Shown in pieces: positions 13,768 to 20,653 of a DNA stretch of 22,685 nucleotides. This DNA is from Deltaproteobacteria bacterium (GTDB taxonomy: Bacteria; Chloroflexota; Dehalococcoidia; Dehalococcoidales; BS750m-G39), in NCBI GenBank assembly GCA_013202445.1, contig JABMRW010000014.1, positions 1 through 22,685 on the forward strand, in the 5' to 3' direction. Under the pieces are notes generated by a model. That model saw nothing but the letters and a program-made list of their open reading frames with translations. It did not search any database and was not told the DNA's origin. Position 1 is the first letter of the stretch. Each line of letters begins with the position of its first letter. Position numbers and translations under genes: made by a program.

Positions 13768-14757
13768 TTATTTGATCTCGTCTTCCTCTTGGCCTCCGTT
13801 AACGCGGGGACGTATGACCTTGCCGTTCTTCTCGGCTTTGCGAACGAGTTCGGCTTCTTCGTGAGCCCAATGCCAGTAGTTAACCTCGTGGGGAGAATGT
13901 TCGGTGGCGGTGACGTACATCTCGCTTGAGAAGGAGTTACGCAGCTCGTTTGCGATATCTTCCTTCCAAGGCTTGCGGAGCTGCTGGGTAGTGATGCGTC
14001 GGGTTACTCGCGAGCCGGTGCGCATAATGAGCTCGGCGATTTCCCGGGCGCGCTTATAGCAGGATTCGACGTCAGGGCAGATCTCGTTGACCATACCCAG
14101 AGCAAGGGCTTTTCGTGCCGTGATGATCTCGCCGGTCAGCTCGGCGTAAGCGTATCTTTTGCGGCCCATGAGCTCGCGCCATGGGATCTGAATGCCGTCA
14201 CCGGGAACCATGTTGACGCGGAAATGCATATCTGTTGTCCAGGCGTCCTCTGTGCAGAGGGTGATATCGCTTAACAGTACCAGGTCCGTGTGGAAGGCGG
14301 CGCCGTTCCAAACCCCGATTGTGGGAACCTCGACGTCAAAAATCTGGCCTTCTACATCATTTGTACCGTCATAGTATTGATATTCATACATCCTCCAGGC
14401 CACTTCCGGATCCGATGCAAATTCAGTAGCAGGTTGCCATTTTCCATCTTTGAGCCGGCCTATGCCTTTAGTGAAATCCTTGCCTGTGCCGCCCAAGATT
14501 ATGATCTCATTGTCTGGATCCCGGCCTGCCCAGTCAAAAAAGTAGTGAAGGCCCTGATGGGCGGAAGCCCCCCACTGCATGCTGTCGCCGTCGGTATGAA
14601 GTCGCGCTTCGAGGATGCCGTTTTCCCGCTTCATCATGAGGCAATGCTTGAGCTTTTCCGAGTACTCTTCAAAAGGCATATGAGGAATTGTCCCTATTTC
14701 CTCATGCGGCATCTCCTTGCGTTTTCCAGCATCGGATTCATAATTCGCTTTAATCAT
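13768..14757 (-). CDS. Crotonase-superfamily beta-diketone hydrolase, 6-oxocamphor hydrolase-like (paralog B)
   Basis: A 329-residue paralog of the crotonase that follows it. An extra N-terminal stretch (about 1-26) precedes MPFEEYSEKL, where similarity begins. The five 6-oxocamphor-hydrolase residues again have counterparts: H67, H156, H178, D187 and E279 (His-Asp spacing 9, Asp-Glu 92). VPGDGIQ and the helix carrying E279 (NSFSSEMY) are conserved. The two paralogs are clearly diverged, so they may act on different diketones or form a hetero-oligomer; crotonases are normally trimers or hexamers. ATG 14757 follows AAGGAAGGGGG, a little far at about 8-11 nt. It has a near-consensus promoter and copy B of the leader element. 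It is the first gene of the minus-strand catabolic group. Confidence 0.82.
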   Translation of the reverse strand: MIKANYESDAGKRKEMPHEEIGTIPHMPFEEYSEKLKHCLMMKRENGILEARLHTDGDSMQWGASAHQGLHYFFDWAGRDPDNEIIILGGTGKDFTKGIGRLKDGKWQPATEFASDPEVAWRMYEYQYYDGTNDVEGQIFDVEVPTIGVWNGAAFHTDLVLLSDITLCTEDAWTTDMHFRVNMVPGDGIQIPWRELMGRKRYAYAELTGEIITARKALALGMVNEICPDVESCYKRAREIAELIMRTGSRVTRRITTQQLRKPWKEDIANELRNSFSSEMYVTATEHSPHEVNYWHWAHEEAELVRKAEKNGKVIRPRVNGGQEEDEIK

Positions 14758-14804
14758 TGTTATTGCCCCCTTCCTTTTACTAAATTATTCATAGGAATTT
14801 TTGA

Positions 14805-14836
14805 CCTGCCCTCACTAGTGATACCACTCTTTAAGT
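14805..14836 (-). promoter_or_regulatory. Shared 32-nt leader element, copy B
   Basis: On the minus strand: ACTTA, three variable bases, AGTGGTATCACTA, then GTGA and GGGCAGG, matching copy A at 27 of 32 positions. It lies 47 nt before crotonase B and about 60 nt downstream of the -10 box at 14895-14900. It is therefore more likely an operator, roadblock or RNA element in the leader than the core promoter. Confidence 0.6.
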
Positions 14837-14894
14837 CATTATTAACAAGATACGCCCTTCTCCAACCCGAACTGGCCTATTTTCGCACTTTTTC

Positions 14895-14923
14895 TGTATA
14901 TCACCGTAGCTAATATTTGTCAA
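14895..14923 (-). promoter_or_regulatory. Sigma70-type promoter of crotonase B and the minus-strand group
   Basis: On the minus strand, a perfect TTGACA (14918-14923), a 17-bp spacer and TATACA (14895-14900). The start would be near 14888, giving a leader of about 130 nt that contains copy B of the 32-nt element. The gap 14758-14952 otherwise shows no gene. Confidence 0.7.
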
Positions 14924-14952
14924 GTTGGCGTAGCTGTCCCAGGCCTGCTTTT

Positions 14953-15264
14953 TTATTCTTCTTCTTTGCCCCAGTTCTGCATGAGCTGCTTTAAGCGTTG
15001 GGCGAGCTTGGGGTCGGCGCGCAGGCGCTGGATGAAGATGGGGCACCCTTCCAGCAGGGAGTTCTGGGCGGCGCTGGCCATGCTGGAGAGCAAATTCTGC
15101 ATCCCCAGGTCTGCCTGCTGGGTTACATCCATTCCCGGCGCCGAGGATTCCAGCTGGCGGCGGATGTCTTCGGCGCTGAACTTCATCGGCGTGACGCAGG
15201 CCTTGTACCAGGGGCAGTCCTTGCACTGGGCTATGGCATTGGCTTCGTCTAAAATATCACCCAT
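14953..15264 (-). CDS. Small Cys-containing protein of unknown function
   Basis: A 103-residue soluble protein that I do not recognise. It has four cysteines: C14, C17 and C23 in an N-terminal CKDCPWYKAC motif, and C74 in GCPIF. This could bind a metal or Fe-S cluster or carry a redox-active pair. The middle (about 40-72) is Gln/Met/Ser-rich and the C-terminus is helical and charged, ending KEEE. The start is supported by GGAGG 6-7 nt before ATG 15264. It is the last gene of the ccdA-tlpA group, only 22 nt after tlpA, which hints at a role with that thiol-redox pair (inference). Confidence 0.75.
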   Translation of the reverse strand: MGDILDEANAIAQCKDCPWYKACVTPMKFSAEDIRRQLESSAPGMDVTQQADLGMQNLLSSMASAAQNSLLEGCPIFIQRLRADPKLAQRLKQLMQNWGKEEE

Positions 15265-15286
15265 AGCTAACCTCCGTTGGCCGTCT

Positions 15287-15790
<504 letters not shown>

Positions 15791-15813
15791 AGCTAACCCC
15801 TTTTAATTTTACC

Positions 15814-16506
15814 CTAAATCCCACCCTGAAGCCAGATAAGCTTGCCGGTGAGGATGAGGATGCCGACGGCGATGAGCAGCAGGCCACTTATAATATAGCT
15901 CCAGGTGGAGTAGCGGTAGATGCGCCTTAAGAAGGGGCGGAGGGAATCGAAGGTGGCGCCGATAATGAGGAAGGGGAGGCCCAGCCCCAGAGAATAAACA
16001 GCCAGCAGGGCGGCTCCCTGCCAGGCGGTCTCAGAGCTCCAGGCCAGGGTGAGGATGCCGCCCAGTATGGGGCCGACGCATGGGGTCCAGGCCAGGGAGA
16101 AGATGGCGCCGATGATGAGTGAGCGCAGGTAGCCGGTGGTGGCGCCTGTCGACGGCGCCAGCCGTTTCTCGTAGTTGAGCCAGGGGATTTTGAGGGAGGC
16201 CAGCAGGAACACGCCGAAGGCGATGAGCAGGCCGCCGGCTATGGTTTGGGTCAGCGCCAGAGTGGCGCCAATAGCGAAGCCGAGCAGACCGACGCTGGCA
16301 CCGAGGATGGTAAAGACCAGGGTGAAGCCGGCGACAAAGCTGAGTGAGTGGAAAAACAGGGGCAGGCGTTTCTTATCGGCCTCCGGCTCCAGTATTTCCG
16401 GGCCGCAGACGCTGGCCAGATATACCGGCACCAGGGGCAGGACGCAGGGGGTGAGGAAAGATAGCAGCCCGGCGCCGAAGGCGACTAAAAGCGATACCTG
16501 TTCCAT
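15814..16506 (-). CDS. ccdA: CcdA-type thiol transporter (cytochrome c biogenesis / DsbD transmembrane family)
   Basis: A 230-residue integral membrane protein with about six hydrophobic segments. The two family motifs are TPCVLPLVP (C21) and TPCVGPILGG (C143), whose cysteines carry electrons from cytoplasmic thioredoxin across the membrane to TlpA-like partners. ATG 16506 is chosen because the protein then begins MEQVSLLVAFGAG, like other CcdA proteins, and a promoter (-10 at 16517-16522) sits just before it. The longer in-frame TTG start at 16545 would lie inside that promoter. No SD is visible, so the mRNA may be nearly leaderless. It is the first gene of a three-gene operon, 23 nt before tlpA. 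Confidence 0.92.
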   Translation of the reverse strand: MEQVSLLVAFGAGLLSFLTPCVLPLVPVYLASVCGPEILEPEADKKRLPLFFHSLSFVAGFTLVFTILGASVGLLGFAIGATLALTQTIAGGLLIAFGVFLLASLKIPWLNYEKRLAPSTGATTGYLRSLIIGAIFSLAWTPCVGPILGGILTLAWSSETAWQGAALLAVYSLGLGLPFLIIGATFDSLRPFLRRIYRYSTWSYIISGLLLIAVGILILTGKLIWLQGGI

Positions 16507-16516
16507 AGATAGATTA

Positions 16517-16545
16517 ATGCTAATTGATTGGGCGCTGAATATCAA
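16517..16545 (-). promoter_or_regulatory. Candidate promoter of ccdA (near-leaderless)
   Basis: On the minus strand, TTGATA (16540-16545), a 17-bp spacer and TAGCAT (16517-16522). ATG 16506 follows after 10 nt, so transcription would begin only a few bases before it. Confidence 0.45.
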
Positions 16546-16567
16546 GCGGGGCCGCAGCGGGCGGATA

Positions 16568-16596
16568 GTTACTTATGAGTGATAATGGTCTATAAT
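16568..16596 (+). promoter_or_regulatory. Candidate promoter of the nuclease gene (near-leaderless)
   Basis: A perfect TATAAT at 16591-16596 is followed by the ATG of the nuclease after 13 nt. The -35 position (GTTACT, 16568-16573, 17-bp spacing) is weak. The expected leader is only about 6 nt and has no SD. Confidence 0.45.
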
Positions 16597-16609
16597 AGCG
16601 CTGAGTAAG

Positions 16610-17746
16610 ATGAGGCCGTTAAGCTACAGTCAGATTTCCCTGTACCAGACCTGCCCCCTGTGCTATAAGCTCCAGTATATCGACAGGCTGGAGACTAAGT
16701 ATAAGGGCTATTTCAGCTTCGGTACCACCATGCACGCCTGCGCTGAGTATTTCTTCAAGGTTAAAGTTCCGCCGCCGCCGCCGCTGGAAGAGCTATTACA
16801 GTTTTATGATAAGAACTGGCTTTCGGCGGGCTATGAGTCGGCCGAGGAGGAAGCCAACTATAAAGTTTACGGGCGGGAGATGCTGGCTAAGTTCTGGGAG
16901 ATTCACCAGCCCGGTTTCCGGATGCCGATAGCCGTGGAGTGGATGTTCTACATCAATGTTGAGGGGATAAAGCTGCGGGGTTTTATCGACCGCGTCGATA
17001 AACTGGACAGCGGCGGGCTGGCTATCGTTGACTACAAGACCGACCGCGAGCTTTTTACCAATGACTATTTAGCCCGGAACCTCCAGCTCACTTTGTACCA
17101 GATGGCGGTGGCCCAGTCCTGGTTCCTGCCCGTGGAGAGGCTTACTCTCTACCACTTCCGCACCAACACCTCCTGCAGCTGCCCGCCCCGGGATGAGGCC
17201 CGGATTGAGGCGGCCAGAAGGCTGGTGCTTGAGGTGGCCGAGAGCATTGCCGCCGGAAGGTTTCCCGCTATTGAGGGCGAGCGCTGCCCCTGCGATTTCC
17301 CCGAGCACTGCCCCTACTACCAGCATAAGTTTGTGCCTGAGGCGAAAGAGGCGGGGATTTCCGGTGAGGTGGCGATGGCCGGGGCGGTGGAGCGCTACGT
17401 TTCCCTGCAGAGCCAGATAAAGGAGCTGCAGCTGGAGCTTGACGAGCTAAAGCGAATGCTGGCTGATTTCTGCCGGGTGGAGGGGCTGAACCGGGTCTAT
17501 GGCGCCGAGCACGCCCTCACCTACAAGCTGGTGGAGAAGACCGGTTTCAGCGAGGAAGAGGTCAGAGCCCTGCTGGAGCCGGCGGGGCTTCTGGGCAGGG
17601 TGCTCAGCCTTGATTCGGCCAAGCTTAAGGAGTTAATCAGCGACGAGGCGGTAGCTAAGGATATCAGGAATAAGCTGGAAGCCTTAAAGCAGGTCGTGGC
17701 CAGCTATCCCCAGTTCTGGCCGAGGCGGCTGGTTGAGGAAGAGTAG
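16610..17746 (+). CDS. PD-(D/E)XK nuclease, RecB-family/Cas4-like, probably Fe-S-containing
   Basis: A 378-residue protein. LSYSQISLYQTCP at 4-16 is the start typical of RecB/AddB/Cas4-type nuclease domains. H42 (TTMHA), D127 (GFIDRVD), D141 and K143 (IVDYKTD) and Q164 (TLYQMA) form the expected metal-binding and catalytic set. C15 (or C18), with C226, C228 and C234 (CPCDFPEHC), match the cysteine arrangement that holds an Fe-S cluster in AddB and Cas4. After the nuclease domain, residues about 255-300 are a predicted coiled coil and the rest is helical. No helicase domain is present. No SD precedes ATG 16610. The next gene follows after 34 nt on the same strand. No cas genes or arrays are nearby; repair or a defence role are both possible. 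Confidence 0.85.
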   Translation: MRPLSYSQISLYQTCPLCYKLQYIDRLETKYKGYFSFGTTMHACAEYFFKVKVPPPPPLEELLQFYDKNWLSAGYESAEEEANYKVYGREMLAKFWEIHQPGFRMPIAVEWMFYINVEGIKLRGFIDRVDKLDSGGLAIVDYKTDRELFTNDYLARNLQLTLYQMAVAQSWFLPVERLTLYHFRTNTSCSCPPRDEARIEAARRLVLEVAESIAAGRFPAIEGERCPCDFPEHCPYYQHKFVPEAKEAGISGEVAMAGAVERYVSLQSQIKELQLELDELKRMLADFCRVEGLNRVYGAEHALTYKLVEKTGFSEEEVRALLEPAGLLGRVLSLDSAKLKELISDEAVAKDIRNKLEALKQVVASYPQFWPRRLVEEE

Positions 17747-17780
17747 CCATGGCGGTTTATTAGAAAGATGGCCGGAGTAG

Positions 17781-18755
17781 ATGTTTTCCAACTATCAATC
17801 GCTGTCTTTTAACTACGGCGTTATTGTTCAAGCCCTGGAAGAGAGCGTCAAGCGCAACCTGACCGACGGGATGCTGCTCTCCGGGGGGCTGGACACTACG
17901 CTGCTGGCCTGCCTGGCTTCAAGGTACACTAAACCGAGCTGTATCACCGTGGCCATGCGCGGCGCCCCGACACCGGACGTCGGCTACGCCCGGCTGGTGG
18001 CCAGCCAGCTTAAGTTAGAGCACCATATCCACTATTTCGGGGAGGACGAGCTTAACGAGGGCCTCCGTGCTTCAATCAGGGTGATGAAGTCGTTTGACCC
18101 CATGGAAATCCGCAACGGCGCCGCTATCTATGTCGCCCTGAAGGTGGGGAAGGGGAGGGGGTTGAAGGCCTTTATGACCGGGGACGGCGCCGACGAGCTT
18201 TTCGGCGGCTACAGCTACCTCTTCGGGCTGACCCGGGCGGAGTTGGAGGCAGAGCTTCAAAAGCTGTGGGCCAACATGAGATTTTCTTCAGTCTATCTGG
18301 CCGAAGACCTTGGAGTTGAGGCCAGGCTTCCGTTCTTAGACCCCAGGTTTAAGACCCTGGCCGAAAACCTGGATGTGCGCTTAAAGGTCAAGAGCGAGGG
18401 TGGGCAGGTGTGGGGCAAGTGGGTGCTGCGTAAGGCTTCCGAGAAGATTATACCCCGGGAAATCTCCTGGAGGGTTAAGGTGCCGATAGAGGTGGGCACC
18501 GGCACCACCATGCTGCCCTGGATCTTTGATTCTAAAATCCAGGATTCCGAGTTTAACCGGCAGAAGGATAAATACCTTAAGGAAGACGGGGTGGTCATCA
18601 GGGATAAGGAGCACCTTCACTACTACCAGATTTACCGGGAGTTAGTCGGCTTACCTTCCGCCAGCAGCAGCGGTGCCAGGAAATGTCCCCAGTGTGGCGC
18701 GGGCGTTAAAGAGAAAGCTACCTTTTGCCGCACCTGCGGCGCCTACCCGATATAG
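17781..18755 (+). CDS. Asparagine-synthase-like PP-loop ATPase with C-terminal zinc ribbon, no glutaminase domain
   Basis: A 324-residue protein that corresponds to only the C-terminal synthetase half of AsnB. The PP-loop SGGLD lies at 34-38 and TGDGADELFGGY at 133-144; both are family signatures for adenylating a carboxylate. The N-terminal glutaminase domain with its Cys1 is missing, so ammonia would have to come from elsewhere or a different nucleophile is used. The last 25 residues form a zinc ribbon (C302, C305, C316, C319; CPQCG...CRTCG), common in proteins that bind nucleic acids or partner proteins. ATG 17781 has GGAG only 3 nt upstream. It is 34 nt after the nuclease gene and probably co-transcribed. 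It is likely not a normal asparagine synthetase; substrate unknown. Confidence 0.8.
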   Translation: MFSNYQSLSFNYGVIVQALEESVKRNLTDGMLLSGGLDTTLLACLASRYTKPSCITVAMRGAPTPDVGYARLVASQLKLEHHIHYFGEDELNEGLRASIRVMKSFDPMEIRNGAAIYVALKVGKGRGLKAFMTGDGADELFGGYSYLFGLTRAELEAELQKLWANMRFSSVYLAEDLGVEARLPFLDPRFKTLAENLDVRLKVKSEGGQVWGKWVLRKASEKIIPREISWRVKVPIEVGTGTTMLPWIFDSKIQDSEFNRQKDKYLKEDGVVIRDKEHLHYYQIYRELVGLPSASSSGARKCPQCGAGVKEKATFCRTCGAYPI

Positions 18756-18762
18756 CCGGCTT

Positions 18763-19587
18763 CTAAAGCGGCCAGCCAAGCCAGTCGAAGACGCCGAGCA
18801 TCTTCAGCCCAATATAGAACATCACCACAATGAAGATATATTTAAGCTGTCGGGCGGGTAGCTTGTGGGCGGTGATGGCGCCAACCTGCGCCATGCCCAC
18901 GCTGGTAATTGCCAGCAGGAACCACGAGGGCAGATTGACATAGCCTATAGAATAGTCTGGTAACCCGGCAACCCCCAGACCGTTTGTGATGTAGCCAATA
19001 ATACCGCCGGCGCTGGTAAATATCATTACCGCCAGGGAGGTGGCGACGGCGTTATGCATCCTGAACCGGAGCACCAGCACCATCACCGGAATCATCAGTA
19101 TGCCGCCGCCGATGCCGAGAATACCGCTTAAGAAGCCTACCGGTATAGCCCAGGCCGCCCACAGCCAGGGGTTTTCCCTGGGTTCGGCGGTAGTCAGAGA
19201 TTCCCGGGCGGTGAGCATCCTGATGGCGCTGAGCAGGACGATGGCGCCAAAGGCTATCTTTAAGGCTGTGCCGGGGAGGTGGGTGGCCAGGGTCGCCCCG
19301 CCAAAGGCACAAACCAGCCCGATGCCGCCCATAATAAAAGCCGGTTTCCACCATACCGCTCCCTTGATACTGTGCCGCAAGGCGCCGCTGGCGGCCAGGG
19401 GTAGAATAACCAGCATACTGGTACCGAATGCCAGCTTGATGGCGATATCGGTGGGGACGCCCATGGCGGTGAAAATGAGGTACTGAACCGGCGTCATGAT
19501 GAAGGCGCCGCCCAGGCCGAGCAGACCGCCGGCGAAGCCGACGACAACGCCGGTGGCCAGCAGGATAATGATAGGAGCTAGAGCCAT
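18763..19587 (-). CDS. TauE/SafE family membrane permease
   Basis: A 274-residue membrane protein with about eight hydrophobic segments in two repeats. Each repeat carries the Gly-rich family motif: GGLLGLGGAFIMTP (20-33) and SGILGIGGGILMIP (154-167). Family members export or import organosulfonates, sulfite or other small anions, or have unknown substrates. It converges with the asparagine-synthase-like gene, ending 7 nt from its stop. ATG 19587 has no SD; a -10 box ends 6 nt upstream, so the mRNA is probably leaderless. The substrate cannot be told from sequence; no sulfur-metabolism gene is adjacent. Confidence 0.9.
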   Translation of the reverse strand: MALAPIIILLATGVVVGFAGGLLGLGGAFIMTPVQYLIFTAMGVPTDIAIKLAFGTSMLVILPLAASGALRHSIKGAVWWKPAFIMGGIGLVCAFGGATLATHLPGTALKIAFGAIVLLSAIRMLTARESLTTAEPRENPWLWAAWAIPVGFLSGILGIGGGILMIPVMVLVLRFRMHNAVATSLAVMIFTSAGGIIGYITNGLGVAGLPDYSIGYVNLPSWFLLAITSVGMAQVGAITAHKLPARQLKYIFIVVMFYIGLKMLGVFDWLGWPL

Positions 19588-19593
19588 TGCCCC

Positions 19594-19621
19594 ATTTTAG
19601 CACGTCGGCTGTATTAGGCAA
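19594..19621 (-). promoter_or_regulatory. Candidate promoter of the TauE/SafE gene (leaderless)
   Basis: On the minus strand, TTGCCT (19616-19621), a 16-bp spacer and TAAAAT (19594-19599). The ATG begins 6 nt after the -10 box, where transcription itself would start. Its -35 box is 1 bp from the -35 box of the divergent tRNA-Ala promoter. Confidence 0.5.
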
Positions 19622-19622
19622 A

Positions 19623-19651
19623 TTGCTAAGGAGTAGCCTTATTGCTATAAT
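19623..19651 (+). promoter_or_regulatory. Strong extended -10 promoter of tRNA-Ala
   Basis: TTGCTA (19623-19628), a 17-bp spacer and a perfect TATAAT (19646-19651) preceded by TGC, the extended -10 motif. The start would be near 19658, 8 nt before the tRNA. Confidence 0.75.
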
Positions 19652-19665
19652 GCCTTTTGATGGGT

Positions 19666-19738
19666 GGGGCTGTAGCTCAGCCGGGAGAGCGCCTCCTTTG
19701 CAAGGAGGAAGTCAGGGGTTCGAGTCCCCTCAGCTCCA
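19666..19738 (+). tRNA. tRNA-Ala (anticodon TGC)
   Basis: A 73-nt cloverleaf. The acceptor is GGGGCTG/CAGCTCC (one G-U), the D arm GCTC/GAGC, and the anticodon stem CCTCC/GGAGG around TTTGCAA (TGC, alanine). The T stem is AGGGG/CCCCT around TTCGAGT, with discriminator A. G3:U70, the alanine identity pair, is present. No CCA is encoded. Confidence 0.97.
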
Positions 19739-19757
19739 CTTGGTGTGTCGATTTCAG

Positions 19758-19790
19758 GGGGCAGTCGGGTTAAGCTCGGCTGCCCCTTTT
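19758..19790 (+). terminator. Rho-independent terminator of tRNA-Ala
   Basis: GGGGCAG (19758-19764) pairs with CTGCCCC (19780-19786). The pairing continues inward with CGGG-type pairs around a TTAAG loop, and TTTT follows at once. It starts 20 nt after the tRNA. Confidence 0.85.
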
Positions 19791-19850
19791 GGTTTCTAAA
19801 ACCCTAATGGGGGGATTATCCGAAAATGAATGGCGCGGATGCAGATAAGC

Positions 19851-20408
19851 CTAGAATGGCTTCCCCCACGCATTCATATAAACCATTTCTTTCAGCTCTT
19901 TCCTGGTGCGCTGGCTTAACCTCTCTTGAGCCGCTTTTTCATAGGAGCCTTCGGCGGGATAGGCCAGGGGCGTGGCGATGACAAAATCCATCTCATCAGG
20001 AATACTCAGTATTTTTTTAAGCTCATCTCCGCTCACCGCCGTCATCGGGTGTGTGACCAGTCCAAGGTCAGTCGCCGCCAGGAGCAGATTTTCCACCGCT
20101 AGGCCTGCATCAGTAAGACAAAAGGTTTTACCATCGGGGAAAGTATTCTCCTTGATGTTAACAAATACCAGAATGAGGACGGGCGCCTTCTTAACCACCT
20201 GATTTGTCTCCCAGAACGCTTTGGTGACTACATCCTCAACATTTTTCTTACCCTGGACCACAATGAAGCGCCACGGCTGCTTGTTCATTGCCGAGGGTGC
20301 TAAGCTGGTGGCTTCCAGGATTTTAACGATTTTCTCTCTTTCCACATCACGTGTTGATAGGTGTTCTTTTAGGCTTGTCCTCTTTTTGATTGCTTCTAGC
20401 GTTTCCAT
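19851..20408 (-). CDS. Nitroreductase-family FMN protein
   Basis: A 185-residue NAD(P)H:FMN oxidoreductase of the nitroreductase superfamily, which reduces nitro groups, quinones or other activated acceptors and normally acts as a dimer. RTS at 10-12 is the FMN-phosphate contact. LAPSAMNKQPWRFIVV (36-51) is the family core. GDELKKIL and IPDEMDFVIATPLAYP form the C-terminal half. ATG 20408 follows AAAGGA with about 7-nt spacing. It stands alone between the tRNA-Ala terminator and the divergent unknown gene; I found no confident promoter. The natural substrate is not predictable. Confidence 0.9.
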   Translation of the reverse strand: METLEAIKKRTSLKEHLSTRDVEREKIVKILEATSLAPSAMNKQPWRFIVVQGKKNVEDVVTKAFWETNQVVKKAPVLILVFVNIKENTFPDGKTFCLTDAGLAVENLLLAATDLGLVTHPMTAVSGDELKKILSIPDEMDFVIATPLAYPAEGSYEKAAQERLSQRTRKELKEMVYMNAWGKPF

Positions 20409-20567
20409 TCCGTTTCCTTTATATGATTATTCGTTGTGTGGCGGTTCAGTCGTTTTCGGAAAAAAATTGGTGGTGGCAAAATGATAACCCCCTGACATAA
20501 GTTTAGTCAAGTTACCCGGCAGGGCTTATACTGTTACATTTTGAGTTATCAGGCTGCTTTAAAAATG

Positions 20568-20596
20568 TTGACAGGCTTAAATAAGGCGGTTAACAT
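20568..20596 (+). promoter_or_regulatory. Sigma70-type promoter of the poly-Glu-tail gene
   Basis: A perfect TTGACA (20568-20573), a 17-bp spacer and TAACAT (20591-20596). The start would be near 20603, about 50 nt before the ATG. The rest of the 245-nt gap (20409-20653) shows no gene. Confidence 0.65.
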
Positions 20597-20653
20597 ATGA
20601 GACAGTAACCGTAGTTAGGCAATATAAAAGCTACGGAGACTGGATGTGGCCGA

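Noticed and set aside
14831..15226. 131-codon open frame on the minus strand overlapping the small Cys protein
   Set aside because: It is a shadow frame of 14953-15264, Arg/Pro/His-rich, with no ribosome site of its own; the 103-residue frame has a GGAGG and an operon position.
16610..17746. Reading the nuclease as Cas4 of a CRISPR system
   Set aside because: No cas1, cas2 or repeat-spacer array is present; the protein is longer than Cas4 and has an extra helical C-terminal part.
19052..19621. 189-codon minus-strand frame overlapping the TauE/SafE gene
   Set aside because: Composition is Arg/His-rich with no domain, typical of an out-of-frame reading of a membrane-protein gene; the 18763-19587 frame has clear family motifs.
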